Below, in pieces: positions 30,116 through 40,499 of a stretch of DNA of 64,000 bases. The stretch is taken from positions 4,302,909 through 4,366,908 of the forward strand of contig NC_133490.1 of NCBI RefSeq assembly GCF_025370935.1, written 5' to 3'. Under the pieces are notes generated by a model. The model searched no databases, was not told the DNA's origin, and saw only the letters and a list, made by a program, of their open reading frames with translations. Position numbers and translations under genes: made by a program. Position 1 is the first letter of the stretch. Each line of letters opens with the position of its first letter. The DNA is from Choristoneura fumiferana. Lineage: Eukaryota > Arthropoda > Insecta > Lepidoptera > Tortricidae.

Positions 30116-30310
30116 TCTCTACTTAATGTTATAAATGCAAAAGTTACTCAGTCTGTCTGTCGGTCTGCCTGCCTGTTACTTCTTCACGCTTAAACTACTG
30201 AACTGATAAGATGAAATTTGGTATAGAGTTTATAACTCTGGGAAGTACATAAGCTACCATTTATAACGAAAAAAAATTTTTTTCTTGACGCGTTCGAAGC
30301 TTCGGGCTAG
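30116..30310 (+). mobile_element. Helitron-like element, short copy
   Basis: It starts TCTCTACTTAATGTTATAAA, has the TTCTTCACGCTTAAACTAC and GATGAAATTTGGTATAGAG blocks of its family, and ends CGAAGCTTCGGGCTAG between host A (30115) and T (30311). There is no coding capacity. Confidence 0.65.
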
Positions 30311-30529
30311 TCCTTAATGATGGGGCGTCCGGCCAAACTGGTTAGTCTGTCTGGCTATTACGTTAAGGACCTGGCAACCCTACCTCTAGTCCTATCTTGT
30401 AAATATTGGGCAAGACGTTGGGAATAGGGTTCTATGAACGCTTGGCCACTGATAATTATGTAAATCTGGTCTGGTCTGGGAGTGAAATTCTAGTGATCCT
30501 GCCAGGGTTGTCTCTGCAGGCCGAAACTT

Positions 30530-30615
30530 TTTAACGCTTAATGGCATTGACTTGAAATGCAAGAAAACGTAGTTTGGACGACAATGCAAGTACAGTCAGC
30601 AAAAGCTTGAATGAC
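30530..30615 (-). repeat. Repeat G fragment
   Basis: The reverse complement contains TTTTGCTGACTGTACTTGC, then TTGTCGTCC and ATTTCAAGTCAATGCCATT, matching 4531-4765. Confidence 0.55.
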
Positions 30616-31244
30616 GACAGCGCCAAGTAGAAACCCTTATTAAAAAACAAATATATAACAAGAACTTATTGAAACAATTGAGGATAATAATAAGGTCAAA
30701 CGCGTTTTGGTCAAATAACTAGAACTCACTACAGCTAACATTAGATTAGTGAATTGATTATCTATATGCCACACAAATCACGTCATCAATCGGCCAACTT
30801 ATGATAAGACCTAGCAATAGTTGATATTTTTACTACTAATAATTGTATTGATATTTTTCTTGGCCTCACGCCAGCTTGTAATATCGGCTGCTCTGATTGA
30901 GGTCGGAATTAAGTATGCATTCATCATAAATCTTATATATCTTATTCATAAACAGCGGGAGGCGATTTAAGGCGTACTCTTTATCGTCGGACAATTGGCT
31001 ATGATTTCTCTTCGGCTGATTCTGATTGGTTAATAATCTATACTAGGAATTACATTTTGATCACAAGCTTTCTTTGCTGTCTGTTGTTTTAATTGAGTGT
31101 ATTTGCAGCGTCATTCAACCTACATATCAACGGGTTTCTGACTCAAACTCGTAATGTGAAATTTTAAGGCTCGAGTTACCATACCGAGTATCGAATACAC
31201 ATCTTAAATTTATTGAGGTTGAGTCAAAGACCCATCGATGTGTA

Positions 31245-31325
31245 TCATACCAAATTTGTAGTCAATGCGACCACTGGAACTGGATTATATTGAACTTCCA
31301 CGATGATTACCGACGACAGACAGTT
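31245..31325 (+). repeat. Repeat G fragment
   Basis: ATACCAAATTTGTAGTCAAT, ACCACTGGAACTGGATT and a final ACAGACAG match the distal part of 4531-4765. Confidence 0.45.
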
Positions 31326-31384
31326 GTCAGTAATATTTTGTTTAAAGTATTTATCTTATCAACCACAGAAAATACATAATAGTA

Positions 31385-31720
31385 TTTTATGCAACTGTGT
31401 CGTAATAGGGGTCTTTAAAACACGAGGCGTAGCCGAGTTTCATAATAGGGTCACGTGAGTGTTTTAAGGCCTAATTACGTACAATATTTTATCTATATCC
31501 ATATATTAAATCCTCTATCATGTGTTCAAGAACCATTGAGAATGACCTGCTGGGCTACTACGAAACTAGAAACTCGAAGTTAGTGTTGTGCGGTCCCTCT
31601 GAAACTTATACTATTTAATACGAGAGTGAGAGGGACGTTACGATACGAACTTCGAGTTTCGAGTTTCGGAGTAGCCCAGCTGCATTAACGAGAACTAGGT
31701 AGGTATGTCTGCCCCACGAG
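31385..31720 (-). repeat. Repeat L, copy 2, carrying a MITE
   Basis: It is the reverse complement of 11600-11831 (CGTAATAGGGGTCTTTAAAA, CATGTGTTCAAGAACCATTG, GGTATGTCTGCC). It is interrupted at GACCTGC|ATTAAC by a J element. Two alternate gaps show the copies are old relative to the MITE. Confidence 0.65.
31551..31679. mobile_element. Palindromic MITE J inserted in repeat L
   Basis: TGGGCTACTACGAAACTAG and GTTTCGGAGTAGCCCAG arms flank a centre with ATTTAATACGAGAGTGAG. CTGC lies on both sides (31547-31550, 31680-31683), and the empty site is visible in repeat L at 11600-11831. This defines the insertion precisely. Confidence 0.8.
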
Positions 31721-32426
31721 CTGCGCCCGCTGCGCGCGCGACGACGTGCTGCTGCTCGTACCCCGTACTGTAATGATGTATGAAATCTCATTACGATACA
31801 GCCGTGTTCATAATAGAATCCAATGTCGTAAAGCTGGTGATACCTATGGTTTTTGAACGCATAATTGAGGATTTACTATATGGGTGTAGATAAAAGCATT
31901 TTAAGCGTAGGCGTAGAAGAAAAAGTTGCGAATTAAGCCACTGTCCACGCTACTTCGTGGAGTTATTTTCGTTAAGAGATCTAGAGAGCGTGAGTTAGTT
32001 TCTTGTCATCGCCAGGGGTCGTAAAATGCGAGCAAAATACTCAAAATAGATTGAAATGACGTATGACAATTTTTTTTACATAAAACTGATCTTATCCGAC
32101 CCCTATCTCACCTGATGTTATGTGCAGATTATGACAACCCTATCACTTCTATGAATTTTGCTCGCATTTTACGAACCCTGGTCATCACTGAAGTCATGTA
32201 AATTCAATTTGGTAACCCTGTGGCCGTTATCGTATTGCCTTTAACGTTCGCGATCACATTCACCGTCTCTTTCTACCCTCATCTTACACCGTGTGATAGA
32301 TACAAGTGGTGAAAATGATCGTGGTCCCAAGTGCGTTAGAATAAGGCTTCTGGTGTATAGTTATGGAGCCCCCCCCCCCACCGATGCTCGCTCGGGCCAT
32401 GTGCCGGCACGATTAGGTCCTATATG

Positions 32427-32876
32427 AAAAAAACCGCCCAAGTGCGAGTCGGACTCGACCACCGAGCGTTACGTACAAATTATTAAAAAAAATATTAAAA
32501 ATATCTTTATTATATGATGTAAATAAAATTTATGTTTTTCGAAATTTTTCTTTTATCCGTGCTATAAGACGTTGCTTCGTACCTACCAAATTTTAAGATT
32601 CTGAGTTCACGAGAAGTACTCCGTAAGTTTTGATTCTCTTTCGAATGTCGAAAATTTGCAGCATAAATGGCTGTATCTTTTGATTGCGTTGCCTTAGAAG
32701 TTTGATTTTTTCACAGCTCTGAGGGACAGTAGACCTGAGTACTTGGTATAAATTTCAGCTTGATACTTCCACGTGTTCCGGAGAAAAAGGGTCTTGACAG
32801 ACAGACAGACAGACGGACAAAAAGTGATCCTATAAGAGTTCCGTTTTTTCCTTTTGAGGCACGGAACCCTAAAAAT
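32427..32876 (-). repeat. Element K relative, complete-looking copy
   Basis: The reverse complement starts TTTTTAGGGTTCCGTGCC, has a CTGTCTGTCTGTCTGT block, then AGCTGAAATTTATACC, and ends GAGTCCGACTCGCACTTG and GGCGGTTTTTTT. The ends agree with element K but the interior differs from 10741-11490, so it is a sister family. Confidence 0.65.
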
Positions 32877-33262
32877 TAAATGTCCTGCGGTACGCATGAT
32901 AAGTAAGAACTGTCGCAACTCATGACTGGCAAAGTCGCTACAAGTAGGTATATAGGTACTAGGTACTCTTCTATGTAATCTTTATACTATGTGTTTAAGT
33001 ACTGTGTGTACAAGAGATCGTCGACCTTTGCATGCCAGCATAGCTTGTCCCATTTGGAACGTAAAACAGCACACTGTTTCAATATCCTTCGTTATAATAT
33101 TCCTACGAGCCATTTGGCAAAGCACCGTGGTGCCTAACCCCCCCTTAGTAGAATGGTAGGGGAGTGAGGGGAAGGGTAATATACAAAACGTCAGCCAAGT
33201 ACTGTCGGCTGACATATTTTCAGAATAGGCGTCGAACGAATGTCTTTAAAATATGGTTATTA

Positions 33263-33387
33263 GGCCGACTTTTTGTAGCGATACAGTCGCGGTGCTGTAG
33301 CGCGTTGCCAATGCGACAAACGCGCATTAGTAGCGATGCTGTCGAGCATTTACAAAACGCGCGACAGCATCGCTACAAAAAGTCGCC
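33263..33387. mobile_element. Palindromic MITE S
   Basis: GGCCGACTTTTTGTAGCGAT at the left pairs with ATCGCTACAAAAAGTCGCC at the right. An inner hairpin (GTAGCGATGCTGTCG with its complement) repeats the same words. Open frames across it are by-products of the symmetry. Confidence 0.7.
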
Positions 33388-33410
33388 GTGGGTGAGGGCC
33401 CTTAGGGGTA

Positions 33411-33545
33411 CAGTCTGCAGCAGAAGCGGTTACGATGCTCAAAATTATTTATACACGACTACTGCCAAGGTAATAAGAGAGTGTTATATTTATAATAATA
33501 TACATTTGACCGGCGCAACTGCTAATCTACTTCTGCTGCTGACTG
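33411..33545. mobile_element. Tc1/mariner-like MITE T, complete copy
   Basis: CAGTCTGCAGCAGAAGCG at the left and ACTTCTGCTGCTGACTG at the right are flanked by TA (33409-33410, 33546-33547). The same ends and inner GACCAAGGTAATAA-type motif occur in the truncated copy at 63661-63752. TA targets and CAGTC ends fit Tc1/mariner. Confidence 0.75.
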
Positions 33546-33547
33546 TA

Positions 33548-34332
33548 CCCGATAGAAAGATGTAGTCGAGTCAGATGAAACAGGGTTTTAGATTTTAAGT
33601 AGCAACTGCCTGGAAAAACTTTCTATGGTATGATTTGCAATGTGTGAAACATATCAGGGAGCGATTTTCTAAATTACACCAATCTTAAATATCATTGAAA
33701 GAAGAAAAATTATGCTGAATTTGAAATAAGAGTAAAAAAAGATCTAGTAATTAATTTTGCAAATTGTACAAATAAATGCTGCAGTAAATTCGAATCTCAC
33801 ATCGTGATGTCTCGCTCATGCTTATAGTATTTTTGATAGGAGTGTGAGAGTATATTTAATAGGAGTGATGTGATTGTCCTTACTGTGAAAGTGAATGCTT
33901 CCAGGGTTAGTAGTTTCGGTGAATCTGTCTTTGTCATTGATTTGATTATTTAGGTAAAAAATATGGTTGTTCTAAAGTCGCAATGACGTCCTTAGAATAT
34001 TGTTAAACAAACTTTAGCAGTAGGTCACCTTTGAAACTACTCGTCGGCGACATTGATCGCAAACAACATCGTTTTTACACGTCGTTGCGACAACGCCATT
34101 TGCATCTTTCAGTATTCAAAATGGCTTCGCTATACTTATACATAACCCCCATTTTGAGCCGCAGACGGTAATGGGTGATGGCAATTTAGCTGAAATATGG
34201 CGACTAGACGTTGCAGATGCATTTTATGGCCGCTTGCAGCACCGTGACGAATTCGTAGCGGTATAGTTAGATGACGTCATACAGGGAACAACTCGTCCTT
34301 TTTTTCCGATTCTTTTCCCTGCCCCACTCATG
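33548..34332. other. No gene seen
   Basis: AT-rich, apparently unique DNA. No supportable frame. Confidence 0.4.
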
Positions 34333-34392
34333 CTAGGAGGAGTCCTGTGCCCAGCAGTGGGAAGTATATAGGCTGGTATGATGATGATGATT
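34333..34392 (+). mobile_element. RTE-type tail shared with SINE-A
   Basis: GTCCTGTGCCCAGCAGTGGG, then GTATATAGGCTGG and TATGATGATGATGATG is the + strand version of the SINE-A tail. Without body or head it could be either a LINE or a SINE remnant. Confidence 0.6.
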
Positions 34393-35690
34393 TATTTGAT
34401 ACATTTCTAATATGACTTTTCACAGTCATTGTTACAAAGCGAATAATAAAAATCTCAAACTTGACACGTAGCAATGACGTGACACATAAGAGAGACCTCA
34501 AAACCCTTTTTTTAACCTTGTTTTGTTAAACATGTGAATTAAAAACATAACCCTCCTATAGATAGTCGGGTATAAAATATAATTAAATCACGTCTTAAAT
34601 TAAGAACTTTGTTTTACTGCACAGCACAGCACATCGTAATTCTTGATTATCTTTTAAACAGTAGAGTTAGGCCACTAGTTTCTTAGACAAAATAACTTTC
34701 TGCTGAATGTTCCCTTTAAGTTAACGGATCGTTTGAAAGCTCTAGTCCTTGCAAAACCGCTTTAACACGGCCCAGAAGGTAAACGATTTACTTTTTTTAA
34801 CCCTAAACCATGTATCAATGGGCAAAAATACGACAGTTTAGAAAATTGGAGAGTAGCTATTTGGCAAGAAGTCCTTAACAAATAATAGTAGATTGTTCAA
34901 CGAGGGATTAAAACAAGCCATAATATAGTTCACTTCATTATGTTTGTTTAGTCTCGCGTTAAACACTCTACTTTTCACTTTTAATGCGAGGAAAAAAAAC
35001 GACGCTCTATTCAAAATAACAATATGTATTACTTTTTAAAAACATACCCTCAATACAACTTATAGACATCTGTTCAAAAATCAAATACCAAAAAAATTGG
35101 TTACGTGGTTTTTTTTTGTAAATTGACGCTTTAATTAAATGTTTGCATATTTAGCTAACAGTTTCAAAATTGAAAACTATTTTAAAACTAATAATTGAAC
35201 TATGTATAATAAAATGAATTTATCCTTTATATAATTGAACAGATTCATATTCGTAATCAATAATGTTTTTTTTGTATATTTGCACAGTTGTCATTTTGAG
35301 GTTATTTCCACGCCCTAAAAATTGTCTATAGACAATCACTAAAAATGCCGATAATCCTACATTCGCAAACATTGGCTGTTTAGGGGTTTCCAACGTAAAT
35401 AACAAAAAAAATACTTTAATCCCTAGAGATTAATGAGGAGCTAACCCGATATGCAGAGACTAAAGTAACATTTCAAGAGCATGAGAAGTGAAAAAATAAA
35501 TACCTACATATATTTTGACTATTCTACTCAAGTCATAATGAGTCATAAGCCGTATGATTTTGCTAAGATTACTTATTGCCGAACACCCAATCCCAAATTG
35601 CCACATTATACATACTTTCATTTGATTTTGATATTAGTATAGATAGATTTTGTTATTATAATAATACGCTACGACAAAACGTACGCCAGT
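34393..35690. other. No gene seen
   Basis: AT-rich DNA without recognisable repeats or supportable frames. Confidence 0.4.
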
Positions 35691-35835
35691 CCCGTGTAAT
35701 CCAGCCCGGTCTAAAACGACGAGCTGCATCGCTGCGCGGGCGGCGTGCCGTCGACGTCACGCGTGCGTCACGCCGTCGCTTATAGAAAATATTCGCCCTC
35801 GTCGCGTCGCGTGCGTGACGGAGAAAGTTGCGTAC
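35691..35835. other. Isolated CpG-rich islet
   Basis: A GC-rich patch of about 140 bases within AT-rich DNA contains GACGTCACGCGTGCGTCACG, CGTCGCGTCGCGTGCGTGAC and similar CRE-like GTCAC/GTGAC words in both orientations. It could be a regulatory element or the remains of a palindromic MITE. No transcript features are seen. Confidence 0.35.
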
Positions 35836-35964
35836 TGCGGTTGCGTTTAGTTCTGATGATGATGATGACTAGTTAATAGTTTAAAAAGTGTCATGTAATA
35901 GAACCCTGTTTTCTTGTAGAATAAACGTTTTGATTTCGATTTTGACACAGAGTTTTAGTCGAAT

Positions 35965-36565
35965 AAAGGAGGGGCCATACTGCTGCTTAAAAGACGGTAC
36001 GGAATCGCAGTGACGCATCGTATGCGCATCGTTTTTTGCATGCTTTCCACACCGCTGCTTAAAATACGTAAACGGTGCGGAATCGCAGTGACGTGCCGTA
36101 AACGTCTCGAGTTTTGTTCGGTAAAGTCCTGACGTTTACGGCACGTCACTGCGATTCCGTATTTTAAGCAGCAGTGTAGCTACCGTACAACGGCTAACCA
36201 ATAGTGTCTTTTCCAACCTCGACATTGGCGGAATCATCGATAGTATCGATGGAGCTATAAATAAATAAATATCACGGGACAATTCACACCAATTGACCTA
36301 GTCCCAAAGTAAGCTTAGCAAAGCTTGTGTTATGGGTACTAGGCAACGGATAAATATAATTATATAGATATACATACTTAAATACATATTAAACACCCAA
36401 GACCCGAGAACAAACATTCCTATACTTACCTATACTATACTTTCAAGAATTGAATTGAATTAAGCAGCGGTGTGGAGAGCATGCGATAAAAACGGTGCGC
36501 ATACGATGCGTCACTGCGATTCCGTACCGTCACCGTTTTTTGAGCAGTGGTGTGGCCGCTCCTTT
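35965..36565. mobile_element. Composite fold-back element U
   Basis: The outer arms (about 35965-36064 and 36460-36565) pair over about 100 bases: AAAGGAGGGGCCATACTGC with its complement, then GGAATCGCAGTGACGCATCG with its complement. Inside, a second palindrome of the same family (36054-36177, GGAATCGCAGTGACGTGCCG with its complement) and a SINE-B fragment (36256-36420) separate the arms. A MITE therefore received at least two later insertions. Confidence 0.7.
36256..36420 (-). mobile_element. SINE-B 3' fragment
   Basis: The reverse complement has GTTCTCGGGTCTTGGGTG, ATCCGTTGCCTAGTACCC and CCAATTTGG-type end motifs of SINE-B. The head is missing. It lies inside element U. Confidence 0.7.
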
Positions 36566-36569
36566 AATT

Positions 36570-37314
36570 GATTCCCGAACTTGAGGTTATGTTATCTTAT
36601 ACACTCGCAATCGTATTTTTTCCGTTTATTTCTGCCAAATCATCAAATGGTATAAGATTAGGATAGAAAGAGATGGTGAATGCTATTGTGTGCGCCTGCG
36701 CGTTAGACGATACCGCCTTTGTTCATAGTTAATATTATAATTACAGTGATTAATCGAAAATATGCCATTCGCCTGTTTTTAACACGACAGTAGTTTTGAA
36801 TAATTGTACAACACTATAATTTCGCTGGTGTTATCGAGCGCTGAGTTCTTTGTTCATTGCGCGGTCGAGACAACATAAAAATTCAACCGCCCAAATCTTG
36901 AAAAGCCTACAGCTATCTCGATATAAATTACGGACGTCGTTGCGGAAGGCATGGGGGGGACGGCTGCGAGCGCTTATGTCACGAGCGATAAAGACAGCAA
37001 TATCCGAAACGAATACCTAACGCGGCCGGCAGGGAAACTTCTCTTAATGTATCGATTATATGTCATACTATAAAACAAGAACAATGAGTCAAGTTCATTA
37101 GAAATAATCACAATTAACTAGGAGACAAGTGACTCCCACAGTTAAGTATAGACGTTATCACTGCTATTCATTGCCTCCTGAATGAGTCAAGGGTCAGAGG
37201 TGCGTTTGACATCATCGTACGCTCCGTCTATGTTGTCATGTCAATTAGCGAATTTTATTTTATGAATCTGGTAACTATATAATACTAGAATTTTAAAGGA
37301 GTACAGTAGGAGGC
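36570..37314. other. No gene seen
   Basis: Mixed-composition DNA. The patch 36880-37030 is GC-richer (GGACGTCGTTGCGGAAGGC) but without repeat partner or frame. Confidence 0.4.
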
Positions 37315-37384
37315 AACTGGAGGTTTATGGGGGAGGCCTATGTCCAACAGTGGACGTCCTATGGCTGATATGATGATGATGATG
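37315..37384 (+). mobile_element. RTE-type LINE 3' tail
   Basis: GGGGGAGGCCTATGTCCAAC, AGTGGACGTCCTATGGCTG and ATATGATGATGATGATGA form the typical terminus. No coding part is attached. Confidence 0.7.
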
Positions 37385-37635
37385 ATTATTATTATTTATA
37401 ATGCACAGGCAGCTTATAGCTGATGCGTGCATATCATTGTTCAGTAATTGTCTTCAAAGCACTTATCAAGCTTGTAAGGAGCAGTAAGACAGGCATTGGA
37501 ACTCCAAGATAGAACAACGTAACCTAGCCGTGATTGGGCTTGTCAGAATAGTCTTAGGGTGTACTTAGTACTTACTTTGACTGTCTTTGACCAAGAAGGG
37601 TATCCCTGACGATATCAGGCAGGTTTACCATTAAA

Positions 37636-38010
37636 CAGCGTTTCCACCAATAATGTACGAGGACGTGTTGCGAGGTATTTATGTATCATCAGCCAAATAA
37701 GTGGTGTATCAATTTTTAAACAAGTTCCTATCAAATGAATATGTCGCTAAAGTCGAACTTTCAAGTTGACAGACACGTCTATTGGCATTATTGTTTTATG
37801 ACATTCAAACGATTATCAACTTTAGGGTGTAGACCACATATTTGGCTGATGGTACCATAGAAACTGTTCATTTACACATCCTCGCTCCGCTCAGCTGAAT
37901 CTACTAGCCATGTAATGTGCGAGGATGTGTAAATGAAGCGTTTCTATTGGTTAGTGAAAAACACATTCCCCGCTACACATCCTCACACATTATTGGGTGG
38001 AAACGCTGCT
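37636..38010. mobile_element. TIR element V, copy 1, with nested MITE W
   Basis: CAGCGTTTCCACCAATAATG at the left and ATTATTGGGTGGAAACGCTG at the right are inverted, with TTAAA just outside both ends (37631-37635, 38011-38015). The centre has AATAGAAACGCTTC-type words and CCTCGCTCCGCTCAGCTG. A separate element W occupies 37687-37851. Confidence 0.7.
37687..37851. mobile_element. MITE W nested in element V
   Basis: CATCAGCCAAATAAGTGGT and ACCACATATTTGGCTGATG are terminal inverted repeats. GTAT and GTAC flank the two ends, possibly a degraded target duplication. The right half resembles 41080-41140. Confidence 0.65.
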
Positions 38011-38729
38011 TTAAAGTTAGTTTTTTTTTTTTTTTTTACTATTGTAAAACAAATAGATTCTACATAGATTTTTGAATAATTCTTAATATATAATTTTTCT
38101 AAACTATACTATAAATCAATCAAAATAAATCAATAAAAAATATATAAATATATAATAATGCATGAAAAATAAAAGGTACATGGAAAGTGAACAATAGTTT
38201 CCACTTTTCTATTTCATGTCCTTGCAATTTAAGTGAAAAGCAGAATGTAAAACTCGAGTATTTAACCCATTTTTCCCTCGACGTGTCTATCCACGCTCGC
38301 CGCACCGCCTCGGGTGGCTATATGAACTTATCAGTCTTGGATAAAATGGCTCGCTTTATGCTCTTGTTGTACAATCTACATTTTTAAACCAGGAATCTAC
38401 CCAATTAATTTTAAGCTTTAGTGATTAGTGGCTCCACAATTTTTAAGACCTATAAGGTAAGTTTCAGCGAACATTCACGGTTACCCTTCAGAGAACCTGG
38501 TCATAATTAATGAGTAATTTTAATTGGCCGACCGAATTTCCGGCCGCAGTTTTGCAACTGCATTACGTGAATTTATTTAAAAGTGGAAAGTGGAGTGCTT
38601 TTTATTCCGCTCCGAATGTAAATTGAAAAGCAAAACTGAATAGCGCGGTGTTGACTGAAATTAACTATGGTAATTGTAAATTGAATTTTTATTCTGAGTT
38701 TAGTTTTATCTTTTTTGTAGCATCTGTTT

Positions 38730-38890
38730 GTAATCGACTTAAAAAAGGAGGAGGTTCTATATTCCACTGTATGTGTATTTTTCACCGATTTGTCCGATCT
38801 GTGAACCGATTTTCAAAATTCTATTTTCATCCGAAAGAGAGTATACCAAGTCAGGAACGGATCAGTGGATCCAAGGGAAATGAAGATTGA
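38730..38890 (+). repeat. Dispersed repeat AA
   Basis: CGACTTAAAAAAGGAGGAGG, then TTTTTCACCGATTTGTCC and TGAACCGATTTTCAAAATTC. A related start (GACTTCAAAAAAAGAGG) occurs at 61399 and a reversed scrap near 44900-44945. It is non-coding. Confidence 0.5.
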
Positions 38891-39189
38891 AGGGGATAAG
38901 GTTCAATTTTGTATTGACTCCTCGTATTGATTCGAGATAAGTTTTTTTTTTTCAGTAATATCGATTTACACTTACAAGTCAATGTGATAATCGGCCTTAT
39001 TTTTTTATTTTATAATGAAAGAACTGTCATTTAAAAAATGAGATACTTACTCGAACGACTATAATGTAAAAGTAAGTCAATTGTCTTTATTTGAAAATTG
39101 ATTTACATGCACTTCTACTAATCAGATGACAATGCAATTACGGTCAGCGAAAAAGTACGTGTTAAAAATGTTTTTTACATGAACTCATC

Positions 39190-39380
39190 TGTCTGTTTAT
39201 CTATCTAATACCTTACTTCGGGGATCTCGGAAACGGCTCCATCGTAGAAATCGTTTTCGATGAAATTAGGTATGTAGGGGTTTTCGTGGAGGAAAAATCG
39301 ATCCAGCTTAGTCTTATCTCTGGGAAAACGCTGGTTACCGAGTTTTAGCCCGAGCGGAGCTCGGTCGCCCAGGTACTTAA
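39190..39380 (+). repeat. Repeat Q, copy 2
   Basis: TATCTATCTAATACCTTAC, GGGGATCTCGGAAACGGCTC, GGTATGTAGGGGTTTTCG and the terminal palindrome CCCGAGCGGAGCTCGG followed by TCGCCCAGGTACTTAA. The order is as at 21746. Confidence 0.6.
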
Positions 39381-39447
39381 TGTCTTTGCGACAACTCCTT
39401 TACTCACTTTGTTTTAAGAATTAAAAAAAAGAAAAAGTGTTTTTGTA

Positions 39448-39580
39448 CAGTCAGTATCAAAAGTAGCGGATCGCTTTTTTACTCTGTCGCATTGACACAT
39501 TGACAATCTTGCATGGCGTTTAGTACGTGGCTGCATAACGATAAAGTATGAAATTATATAGCTATTTTTGATGCTGACTG
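39448..39580. mobile_element. Tc1/mariner-like MITE (CAGTCAGTATCAAAA)
   Basis: CAGTCAGTATCAAAAGTAGC and GCTATTTTTGATGCTGACTG are inverted termini, flanked by TA on both sides (39446-39447, 39581-39582). It is a different interior from MITE T but has the same CAGTC end and TA target. Confidence 0.75.
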
Positions 39581-39887
39581 TACGACTTTAGAATAAAACG
39601 CGTTATAGTAGTAAAACTTTCCTAATTACGGCAGCTATTAAGCTTCGTAGTTAGTGCATGCTGGGTACTAATCGCTTGAGAGCTTTGCCGACGCGCACTT
39701 AATTGTTTCTTCCTTCTTTTTATTAGAGCAAGAAAGTGGTGCGCCTCCGCGGAATTGCTGTTGGACTTCGTTTAATGATGGGTTCGGACTTGTTTGAAGG
39801 GTTACATTATCGGTTGTGAAATAGGTATAAGTTTATTCGGTTGAAATGATGAGAAAATCACTGTCTTTCATACTATGTCGGGATTAA

Positions 39888-40420
39888 GGTTTCCACCAGA
39901 GATGTGCGGGGATGCGTTGCGATTAATGTGATTGTCATGATAGTCATGGACCAATAGAAACGTTTCGTTTACCTCGCTCCGCACAGCTGTTTCCCCTAGA
40001 GCCGCGCTGAGCGAGGATAGAGAGAGAGAGAGAGAGAGAGAAACATTTATTTACACATATTCGATACACATAAAAATACATTGGATGGAGAGAAAAAAAT
40101 AATAATAATAACATCGAATAGTATAAAGTGGACCCTACTCAGCATACTGTTACGGCAAGCCGCAACGCTGTTTTTCAGTGGGAGTGGGACCCATTTAAAA
40201 ACTAAAACATAAAAACATACAACACACTATGACGACACGAACGCCAGCGGAAGGAAGTTCGCAACCGGAAATAATGGCAACACTCGATCAGTTTAACCAT
40301 CTTCGAAACAGTTAAACCTCAACAAGTCAAACCAGGATTGTAGCGTAATATAGGATAGGTAAATGAAGCGTTTCTATTGGTTTATGACACACGTATTCCT
40401 TGCACATTCTTTTTTCATTC
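39888..40420. mobile_element. TIR element V, copy 2, split by a retroelement tail
   Basis: GGTTTCCACCAGAGATGTGC to GCGCTGAGCGAGGATAG on the left and GGATAGGTAAATGAAGCG on the right restore element V. The direct repeat GGATAG (40015-40020, 40353-40358) brackets the insertion. Confidence 0.65.
40021..40352 (-). mobile_element. 5'-truncated retroelement (tail R) with (GA)n end
   Basis: A (GA)n run (40021-40042, equal to a (TC)n tail on the minus strand) leads into CACATATTCGATACACATA and the R block TACTGTTACGGCAAGCCGC...TGTTTTTCAGTG. It is flanked by GGATAG. The structure is that of target-primed insertion of a LINE-related element. No coding part is recognisable. Confidence 0.6.
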
Positions 40421-40427
40421 TTTAGCA

Positions 40428-40488
40428 GGGCTACTACGAAACTCGAAGTTCGTGTCGTACCGTCCCTCTCGCTATAGTATTAAATAGG
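40428..40488. mobile_element. MITE J, left half
   Basis: GGGCTACTACGAAACTCGAA, GTTCGTGTCGTACCGTCCCT and ATAGTATTAAATAGG follow the J order. The right arm is absent. Confidence 0.65.
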
Positions 40489-40499
40489 CGCGATAAATT

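Noticed and set aside
33164..33565. 133-codon open frame on the + strand
   Set aside because: It runs through two palindromic MITEs (33263-33387 and 33411-33545), so its openness reflects repeated symmetric sequence.
38451..38462. AAG|GTAAGT donor-like site
   Set aside because: No plausible acceptor or frame precedes it. A single donor match is expected by chance in this length.
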